A stretch of DNA of 64,000 bases from an uncultured Prevotellaceae bacterium (GTDB taxonomy: Bacteria > Bacteroidota > Bacteroidia > Bacteroidales > Bacteroidaceae), in contig CAMKSE010000003.1 of assembly GCA_946415365.1 (NCBI GenBank), positions 1 through 64,000 on the forward strand, read 5' to 3'. The notes beneath the pieces are model-generated. The model searched no databases, was not told the DNA's origin, and worked only from the letters and a program-made list of their open reading frames with translations. Positions 35,559 through 41,303 of the stretch are shown in pieces. A program made the translations under genes and the position numbers. The first letter of the stretch is position 1; each line of letters opens with the position of its first letter.

Positions 35559-35582
35559 TTATTGATTATTGATTATTGATAA
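35559..35582. repeat. TGATTAT heptamer repeat
   Basis: ATTATTG-type units with G at 35564, 35571 and 35578, exactly 7 bp apart, just upstream of the recO promoter. Confidence 0.75.
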
Positions 35583-35632
35583 ATGACATTTTTAATATTA
35601 TAATGGTTAAATAATATTAATTTTGTGGCAAA

Positions 35633-35660
35633 TCTCTACTCTCTGCTCTCTACTCTCAAC
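35633..35660. repeat. TCTCTAC heptamer repeat, four units
   Basis: TCTCTAC, TCTCTGC, TCTCTAC and TCTCAAC at 35633, 35640, 35647 and 35654. It lies just upstream of the tRNA-Glu promoter, at its -33 region. Confidence 0.85.
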
Positions 35661-35669
35661 TAAAAGTTG

Positions 35670-35677
35670 TACCTTTG
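35670..35677 (+). promoter_or_regulatory. tRNA-Glu promoter -7 box
   Basis: TACCTTTG on the plus strand, 20 bp before the tRNA. The expected -33 TTTG is not present; that position falls in the TCTCTAC repeat. Confidence 0.65.
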
Positions 35678-35697
35678 CACCCGCTTTTGAAGCGGAT

Positions 35698-35769
35698 GGT
35701 CCGTTCGTCTATCGGTTAGGACGAGAGATTTTCATTCTCTAAAGAGGAGTTCGACTCTCCTACGGACTA
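35698..35769 (+). tRNA. tRNA-Glu (anticodon TTC)
   Basis: Acceptor GGTCCGT pairs with ACGGACT. Anticodon stem AGAGA/TCTCT encloses TTTTCAT (anticodon TTC). The T-arm is GGAGTTCGACTCTCC. 72 nt, CCA not encoded. Confidence 0.94.
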
Positions 35770-35919
35770 CAATTAAATCTGTCATCTGCACAGCCAAGTG
35801 CTACCGGCCTGCCGGAAAAGGTGGCGGAAGCCCGTAAGGGCTGCTCAGGGCTGCTCATAAGGTGTAAGACCCATAGGCTTTAAGTTAATAAGGTATTCAA
35901 TTAAAAAGTAAAATTAAAA
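35770..35919 (+). promoter_or_regulatory. Possible structured leader of rpsT
   Basis: 150-bp spacer with a short hairpin AGCCC-GTAA-GGGCT (35829-35842) and a perfect 10-bp direct repeat AGGGCTGCTC (35837-35846 and 35847-35856). S20 synthesis is autoregulated in other bacteria, so an RNA leader is plausible. I recognise no known RNA family and no clear promoter; rpsT may be read through from the tRNA. Confidence 0.35.
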
Positions 35920-36171
35920 ATGGCAAACCACAAATCATCCGTGAAGAGAATCCGCCAGACAAAGACAAGGGCACTTCACAATCACTACTACGCAAAGACA
36001 ATGCGTAATGCTGTGCGCAAACTGCGCGCTATGACTAACAAGGACGAGGCCGCTGCGCTGTATCCGAAGGTGCAGAAGATGCTTGACAAACTCGCCAAGA
36101 CCAACATCATCCACAAGAACAAGGCCGCAAACCTGAAGTCAAGTCTTGCACAGCACATCAATAAATTATAA
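35920..36171 (+). CDS. rpsT: 30S ribosomal protein S20
   Basis: 83 residues, basic. [20 protein letters not shown] is the classic S20 N-terminus, and [20 protein letters not shown] with [20 protein letters not shown] matches the C-terminal helices. It binds 16S rRNA early in 30S assembly. It follows tRNA-Glu and ends in a strong terminator. Confidence 0.97.
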   Translation: MANHKSSVKRIRQTKTRALHNHYYAKTMRNAVRKLRAMTNKDEAAALYPKVQKMLDKLAKTNIIHKNKAANLKSSLAQHINKL

Positions 36172-36179
36172 TTGAACAT

Positions 36180-36210
36180 CCGCAACCCGAAAGGTTGCGG
36201 TTTTCTTTTT
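36180..36210 (+). terminator. rpsT terminator
   Basis: Stem CCGCAACC / GGTTGCGG with a 5-nt loop (CGAAA), followed by TTTTCTTTTT. Confidence 0.93.
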
Positions 36211-36255
36211 ATTGTTTTTTAGCAGATAAACTATGTTTATCTGATTTTTTTTTTG

Positions 36256-36263
36256 TACCTTTG
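36256..36263 (+). promoter_or_regulatory. gyrB promoter -7 box
   Basis: TACCTTTG on the plus strand after a T-rich tract, 26 bp before the gyrB ATG. Confidence 0.65.
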
Positions 36264-36289
36264 CACGCAAATTACAAAAGAACAGAAAC

Positions 36290-38266
36290 ATGACTGAAGA
36301 ACAACTGAATCAGGAACAGAACTATTCCGCGAGTAATATCCAGGTGCTTGAGGGCTTGGAAGCCGTGCGTAAGCGTCCGGCCATGTACATTGGCGATATC
36401 AGTGAGAAAGGACTCCACCATCTGGTCAACGAGACCGTCGATAACTCCATCGACGAGGCGATGGCCGGTTATTGTACGCATATTGAGGTAACCATCAACG
36501 AAGACAATTCCATCACCGTTCTCGACAACGGTCGTGGTATCCCTGTCGATGAGCATGAGAAGATGCACAAGTCGGCTCTTGAGGTCGTAATGACCGTGCT
36601 TCACGCTGGTGGTAAGTTCGACAAGGGCTCCTATAAGGTGTCTGGTGGTCTTCATGGCGTGGGTGTCAGTTGTGTGAATGCTCTCTCCACACACATGTTG
36701 TCGCAGGTGTTCCGCAACGGACACATCTACCAGCAGGAGTACGAAAAGGGGAAGCCCCTCTACGATGTGAAGATCGTGGGGGATACCGACAAGACTGGTA
36801 CCCGTCAGCAGTTCTGGCCCGATGGCACTATCTTCACCACCACCGAATATAAGTACGACATCATTGCCCGTCGTATGCGTGAGCTGGCATACCTTAATGC
36901 AGGCATCACTATTACCCTTACCGATCTTCGTCCTGATGAGGAAGGTAAGCTGAGGGAGCCTGAGGTGTTCCATGCCAAGGACGGCCTGAAAGAGTTTGTG
37001 CGTTATGTAGACCGTCATCGCACGCACCTCGTCGACGACGTCATCTATCTGAAGACCGAGAAGCAGGGCATACCCATTGAGGTGGCTGTGATGTACAACA
37101 CTGACTATAGTGAGAATATCCATTCTTATGTAAATAATATCAACACGATTGAGGGCGGCACCCATCTTGCAGGTTTCCGCGCCGCCCTGACGCGCACGCT
37201 TAAGAAGTACGCTGACAACGACCCGCAGATCTCCAAACAGATTGAGAAGGCCAAGATTGAGATTGCCCCTGAGGACTTCCGTGAAGGCCTTACAGCAGTG
37301 ATTAGCATCAAGGTGGCTGAGCCGCAGTTCGAGGGACAGACAAAGACCAAACTTGGTAACTCGGAGGTCGCCGGTGCCGTTCAGCAGGCTGTGGGTGAGG
37401 CTCTTGCCAACTATCTGGAGGAGCACCCGAAGGAGGCTAAGATGATCTGCGACAAGGTGGTCCTCGCTGCCACAGCCCGTATCGCAGCCCGTAAGGCCCG
37501 TGAGAGCGTTCAGCGCAAGAACCCCATGACGGGTGGTGGACTGCCTGGCAAACTCGCCGACTGCTCAAACAAAGACCCGAAGGAGTGCGAGATCTTCCTC
37601 GTCGAGGGTGACTCCGCTGGTGGCTCCGCCAAGCAGGGTCGTGACCGTCACTTCCAGGCTATCCTGCCTCTCCGTGGTAAGATTCTGAACGTCGAGAAGG
37701 TGCAGTGGCACCGTGTGTTCGAGGCAGAGTCCGTCATGAACATCATTCAATCTATCGGCGTACGCTTCGGTGTAGAGGGCGAGGGCGACCGTGAGGCAAA
37801 TATCGACAAGTTGCGTTATGACAAGATCATCATCATGACCGACGCCGATGTCGATGGCTCTCACATCGACACCCTTATCATGACGCTCTTTTATCGCTTT
37901 ATGCCGCAGGTTATCCAGGGCGGACATCTCTACATCGCCACACCACCGCTCTACAAATGTACCTACAAGAAAGTGTCTGAATACTGTTACACAGAGCAGC
38001 AGCGTCAGGCCTTCATCGATAAGTATGTGGCAGGTAACGGCGATGACAAGACCCTTCATACGCAGCGCTACAAAGGTCTTGGTGAGATGAACCCCGAACA
38101 ACTTTGGGAGACCACCATGAACCCTGAAAACCGCTTGCTGAAACAGGTCACCATCGAAAACGCAGCTGAAGCCGACGAGATCTTCTCCATGCTCATGGGT
38201 GATGATGTCGAGCCTCGTCGCGAGTTCATTGAAAAGAATGCAACCTACGCTAACATTGATGCTTAA
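36290..38266 (+). CDS. gyrB: DNA gyrase subunit B
   Basis: 658 residues. GHKL ATPase domain: EGLEAVRKRPAMYIGD, ETVDNSIDEAMAG, VLDNGRGIPVDEHEK and GGLHGVGVSCVNALS. Transducer domain next, then the TOPRIM domain with EIFLVEGDSAGGSAKQGRDR and MTDADVDGSHI, and the C-terminal RYKGLGEMNPEQLWETTMNP. With GyrA it introduces negative supercoils. The length is normal for the type lacking the proteobacterial insertion. A short secreted protein gene begins 3 bp after the stop. Confidence 0.98.
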   Translation: MTEEQLNQEQNYSASNIQVLEGLEAVRKRPAMYIGDISEKGLHHLVNETVDNSIDEAMAGYCTHIEVTINEDNSITVLDNGRGIPVDEHEKMHKSALEVVMTVLHAGGKFDKGSYKVSGGLHGVGVSCVNALSTHMLSQVFRNGHIYQQEYEKGKPLYDVKIVGDTDKTGTRQQFWPDGTIFTTTEYKYDIIARRMRELAYLNAGITITLTDLRPDEEGKLREPEVFHAKDGLKEFVRYVDRHRTHLVDDVIYLKTEKQGIPIEVAVMYNTDYSENIHSYVNNINTIEGGTHLAGFRAALTRTLKKYADNDPQISKQIEKAKIEIAPEDFREGLTAVISIKVAEPQFEGQTKTKLGNSEVAGAVQQAVGEALANYLEEHPKEAKMICDKVVLAATARIAARKARESVQRKNPMTGGGLPGKLADCSNKDPKECEIFLVEGDSAGGSAKQGRDRHFQAILPLRGKILNVEKVQWHRVFEAESVMNIIQSIGVRFGVEGEGDREANIDKLRYDKIIIMTDADVDGSHIDTLIMTLFYRFMPQVIQGGHLYIATPPLYKCTYKKVSEYCYTEQQRQAFIDKYVAGNGDDKTLHTQRYKGLGEMNPEQLWETTMNPENRLLKQVTIENAAEADEIFSMLMGDDVEPRREFIEKNATYANIDA

Positions 38267-38269
38267 AGA

Positions 38270-38647
38270 ATGATGAGGAAGCTTTTATTTCTGTTTCTGA
38301 TGTTGTGTTGCTCTTATGAGACTTACGCAATTGAGTTGAACGGGAAGTATATATCTCAGAGTGGAGAATTGTTATTCAGATTTACGTCTGACAGTTTATA
38401 TATTGATATCGCTCAAAGCCAACGCAATATCTCTTCGTTCAAACTGGTCAAAAATTCAGAAAACAAGAAGACCACAACCTACAATGCTTTCGAGAGTTAT
38501 TTGGAAAACGGTCGTGTCACTTACAGAGAAGTGCTGATCCGGGTTACGAAGGAGAAGAGCAAGACTTACACGCTCGAGTACTTCGGTAAGGATAAAGACC
38601 GCGATTATAACTCTAATGAGAGATACACCATCAGGCCGGTTGAATAA
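38270..38647 (+). CDS. Small secreted protein of unknown function
   Basis: 125 residues with a signal peptide (MMRKLLFLFLMLCCSYETYA). The mature part is beta-rich: GKYISQSGELLFRFTSDSLY and ENGRVTYREVLIRV, ending in a KTYTLEYFGKDKDRD stretch. I do not recognise the family; it could be a small lipocalin-like or beta-sandwich periplasmic protein. It starts 3 bp after gyrB, so it is probably co-transcribed. It converges on murI with only 5 bp between the ends and no terminator. Confidence 0.75.
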   Translation: MMRKLLFLFLMLCCSYETYAIELNGKYISQSGELLFRFTSDSLYIDIAQSQRNISSFKLVKNSENKKTTTYNAFESYLENGRVTYREVLIRVTKEKSKTYTLEYFGKDKDRDYNSNERYTIRPVE

Positions 38648-38652
38648 GGTTT

Positions 38653-39486
38653 CTAACCGATGGTGATGTTGTCGACTTCAACGGCTTCGTTGAGGAAGAT
38701 TTGGGCAGATTCCTTGAACTTTGCAGGATTCTCAGTGGTAAGATATCGGGCAGTGGCGCCTTTGGAGCATCGCTGCTCGATTTTTTGATGCCGGGCAAGG
38801 TAGTCGGCAAGGCTCTTGGCCACGTATTGGCCCTGAGAGATGACGTGGACACCTGCGGGTAGGTATTTCTTGATCTTCGGCATGAGGATAGGGTAGTGGG
38901 TGCAGCCGAGGATAAGGGCGTCGATTTGCGGATCCTTATGCATAATCTCGTCGATGCGTTTCTTGACGAAGTAGTCGGCTCCAGGGGAGTCGGCTTCGTT
39001 GTATTCTACGAGGGGTACCCAGAATGGACATGCTACACCCGTCACCGTGATGTCAGGATGGAGCTTCTGGATCTCGAGGTTGTAGCTCTCACTCTTGATG
39101 GTTCCTTCGGTGGCAAGCACGCCTACGTGACGCGATTTGGTGAGGTCACCGATGACCTCTGCTGTAGGACGGATGATGCCTAGCACACGGCGCTCAGGAT
39201 CCCACTGTGGCAGATCGTGCTGCTGTATGGTGCGCAGAGCCTTTGCCGAGGCCGTGTTACAGCCTAGGATGATGAGGTGGCAGCCCATCTCGAAGAGTTT
39301 ATGTACAGCCTGACGCGTGAATTCGTAGACGACGTCGAATGAACGTGGTCCATAGGGTGCACGGGCGTTGTCGCCCAAGTAAAGATAGTCATATTGGGGA
39401 AGCAATTGGCGGATGCCGTGAAGGATAGTCAGACCACCGTATCCGCTGTCGAAGATGCCGATGGGGCCTGGCTTACTTGAGAGCAT
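38653..39486 (-). CDS. murI: Glutamate racemase
   Basis: About 277 residues. The N-terminal substrate motif is PIGIFDSGYGGLTILHGI. Catalytic cysteines lie in ILGCNTASAKAL and ILGCTHYPIL, with DNARAPYG between. It supplies D-glutamate for MurD. The ATG at 39486 overlaps the 3' end of the upstream Skp-like gene by 14 bp; a longer in-frame N-terminus would run through that gene and carries no homology. The 14-bp overlap suggests translational coupling of a chaperone and a wall-precursor enzyme. Confidence 0.95.
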   Translation of the reverse strand: MLSSKPGPIGIFDSGYGGLTILHGIRQLLPQYDYLYLGDNARAPYGPRSFDVVYEFTRQAVHKLFEMGCHLIILGCNTASAKALRTIQQHDLPQWDPERRVLGIIRPTAEVIGDLTKSRHVGVLATEGTIKSESYNLEIQKLHPDITVTGVACPFWVPLVEYNEADSPGADYFVKKRIDEIMHKDPQIDALILGCTHYPILMPKIKKYLPAGVHVISQGQYVAKSLADYLARHQKIEQRCSKGATARYLTTENPAKFKESAQIFLNEAVEVDNITIG

Positions 39487-39988
39487 CCTGAACGAGTTGA
39501 TTGATATCTTCGCCTTGTGCAGCATTGATGTAGGGCAGGGCCTTCGTATCGGTGTCGTAGATGAAGGCATATCCGCGTTCGCGGCCGATGGTGTCCAACT
39601 GTTCGATGAGACGGATGCGCAACGGTGCAAGAGCCTGCCGCTCTGCCTCTGCCAGCTCCTCATGGCTCTTCTCCTTGAACAGAATGTTTTTCTCCATCAG
39701 TTCCTGCAGTTCCGTCTGACGCTTCTGCAGGATGGTACGTGGGAAGTCGCGCTGTCCCTCAAGGAATTCCTCATATTTACGGTTGAATTCGTCTTCCACG
39801 CGCTTGGTCTCTGCCAGATATTGTGAGCGAAGTTCCGCCATTTGCTGCTGGACGGTGGCAAATTCAGGCATCGACTTTAAGGCAGCCTCGTAGCTGAGGT
39901 AGCCGAAACTGAAAGTCTGTGTGCTGTCCGTCTGAGCAGAAGCCGTCAAAGCTGCCACCATAAATAAAAATAATATGACTCTTTTCAT
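39473..39988 (-). CDS. OmpH/Skp-family periplasmic chaperone (third copy)
   Basis: About 171 residues: signal peptide MKRVILFLFMVAALTASAQ, then a long helical coiled-coil region (QQQMAELRSQYLAETKRVED) and a C-terminal beta part, GYAFIYDTDTKALPYINAAQ. Skp proteins hold unfolded outer-membrane proteins for BamA. The start at 39988 follows a promoter box at 40008-40015, so the earlier in-frame codon at 40030 is rejected. Unlike the other two copies it has its own promoter after a terminator, and it overlaps murI. Confidence 0.9.
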   Translation of the reverse strand: MKRVILFLFMVAALTASAQTDSTQTFSFGYLSYEAALKSMPEFATVQQQMAELRSQYLAETKRVEDEFNRKYEEFLEGQRDFPRTILQKRQTELQELMEKNILFKEKSHEELAEAERQALAPLRIRLIEQLDTIGRERGYAFIYDTDTKALPYINAAQGEDINQLVQDALK

Positions 39989-40007
39989 AAGCTTAATCTT
40001 TTGGTTA

Positions 40008-40015
40008 CAAAGATA
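40008..40015 (-). promoter_or_regulatory. Promoter -7 box of the third Skp gene and murI
   Basis: Minus strand TATCTTTG, 19 bp before the ATG at 39988. Confidence 0.65.
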
Positions 40016-40112
40016 GGTATATTTTCTCACATAATATCATGATTTGGCAATTTTTTTGGAAATCATAGTTTTTTTTCAGATATCCCCCATATTTATAAGT
40101 AGTGTACAAATA

Positions 40113-40147
40113 AAATGCTACCTTGAAACGTCTTCAGGGTAGCATTT
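40113..40147 (-). terminator. Terminator after the bamA-ompH-ompH run
   Basis: Stem AAATGCTACC / GGTAGCATTT with an inner CCTTGAA/TTCAGG-like pairing, followed on the minus strand by TTATTTG. It separates the first two Skp genes from the third. Confidence 0.8.
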
Positions 40148-40175
40148 ATGTTATAAATATGTGATATGTTTCGAA

Positions 40176-40682
40176 TTACTTCAGGCCGAGTTTGGCTTTT
40201 ACCTGTGCGGTAACATCGGTAGAAAGTGTAGTACTGATGTAGGGGATGCCGGAATTGACTTCGTTGATGATGACGAATTGTCCGGTTTGACCAATAGCCT
40301 TGATGGCATCGAGCACCTTAGCGGTTATGGCCTGCATCTTTTCCTGAGAAGCCTTCTGGAGAGCCTGCTGGTTGTCCTGATAGCTCTGCTGGATCTTCTG
40401 GTACATCTCCTGAAGTTCAGTCTGACGACGCTGTTTGATGTTCTCGGGCAGGGTTTCCTGTTCCTTGTCGAAAGCTTCAGCCTTCTTCTGCAGTTCGTCC
40501 TGCATTGACTTCAAGTCAGCCTCATACTGCTCCTGGAGCTTGTCAATTTCAGTCTTGGCGGCAGTGTATTCCGGCATAGCCTGAATAATCTCCTGAGTGT
40601 TCACGTGGCCGAATTTGGCCTGTGCGTTGGCGGTGGTGAAACCGCAGATTGCGCAAATGGCGCAGATAATTAATTTTTTCAT
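40176..40682 (-). CDS. OmpH/Skp-family periplasmic chaperone (second copy)
   Basis: 168 residues. Signal peptide MKKLIICAICAICGFTTANAQ, then FGHVNTQEIIQAMPEY and a coiled coil of about 80 residues (KLQEQYEADLKSMQDELQKK), ending FVIINEVNSGIPYISTT. Expected to chaperone outer-membrane proteins in the periplasm. It lies 46 bp after the first copy in the bamA operon. The signal peptides of the two neighbours are nearly identical, indicating a local duplication. Confidence 0.93.
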   Translation of the reverse strand: MKKLIICAICAICGFTTANAQAKFGHVNTQEIIQAMPEYTAAKTEIDKLQEQYEADLKSMQDELQKKAEAFDKEQETLPENIKQRRQTELQEMYQKIQQSYQDNQQALQKASQEKMQAITAKVLDAIKAIGQTGQFVIINEVNSGIPYISTTLSTDVTAQVKAKLGLK

Positions 40683-40710
40683 TTTTCTTATTTAATTAAA
40701 TTGTTATTTA

Positions 40711-40737
40711 CTAATATTACTAGTTTAACTAGTTTGA
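40711..40737. repeat. CTAGTTTAA-type 9-bp repeat between two Skp genes
   Basis: CTAATATTA, CTAGTTTAA and CTAGTTTGA at 40711, 40720 and 40729. On the minus strand the first unit contains the TAG stop codon of the upstream Skp gene. Confidence 0.7.
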
Positions 40738-41244
40738 ATATCCAAGTTTACTGAGCACCTCTGAGGAGATGTCGATCTTCGGGGAGCCGAAGATGATGCC
40801 CGTGTCGCTGGCACGGTCGAGGACGAGCTGATAGCCGCGGGTGTCGGCAATATCCTTGACTGCATTAAATATCTCATCCTGGATGGGTGCCATGAGGGCA
40901 CTGCGTTTCTTGAAAAGTTCTCCCTCAGGACCGAAGTATTTCTTCTTCAGGTCGGCGGCCTGCTTTTCTTTCTCGACGATGGCGTCCTGCTTGGCCTTCT
41001 TCTGCTCCTTCGAGAGGAAGACGACCTCGTTCTGATAGTTCTTGTAGAGTGTCTGGGCCTCGGTGGTCAGCGCGTCGACTTCTGCCTGCCACTGCTTCGA
41101 GGTCTGGTTCAACTGTTCATTGGCACGCTCATAGGCGGGAATGTTCTTAAGGATATACTCCATATCGATGAGCGCAAACTTCTGTGCCTGTACTGAAGTG
41201 ATACCGCAGATGACACAGATTAAACAGATTAATAACTTCTTCAT
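40729..41244 (-). CDS. OmpH/Skp-family periplasmic chaperone (first copy)
   Basis: 171 residues. Signal peptide MKKLLICLICVICGITSVQAQ, FALIDMEYILKNIPAYERAN at the start of the mature protein, a long coiled coil (SKEQKKAKQDAIVEKEKQAA) and a C-terminal strand region (GYQLVLDRASDTGIIFGSP). It follows bamA after 59 bp on the same strand, the usual Bacteroidota order, supporting a role in BamA-dependent outer-membrane assembly. Confidence 0.94.
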   Translation of the reverse strand: MKKLLICLICVICGITSVQAQKFALIDMEYILKNIPAYERANEQLNQTSKQWQAEVDALTTEAQTLYKNYQNEVVFLSKEQKKAKQDAIVEKEKQAADLKKKYFGPEGELFKKRSALMAPIQDEIFNAVKDIADTRGYQLVLDRASDTGIIFGSPKIDISSEVLSKLGYSN

Positions 41245-41303
41245 ATTTGTCAGGTTTTTAAATGTGACTATTTCTTAGACGTATATCATCTCAAATGGTT
41301 TAT

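Noticed and set aside
36272..37426. Long open frame (384 codons) on the minus strand across gyrB
   Set aside because: Entirely antisense to an unmistakable gyrB; composition reflects the complementary codon use, with no family motif.
38653..39663. MurI with a 59-residue N-terminal extension
   Set aside because: The extension runs antiparallel in frame through the Skp gene and looks random; the ATG at 39486 starts family homology.
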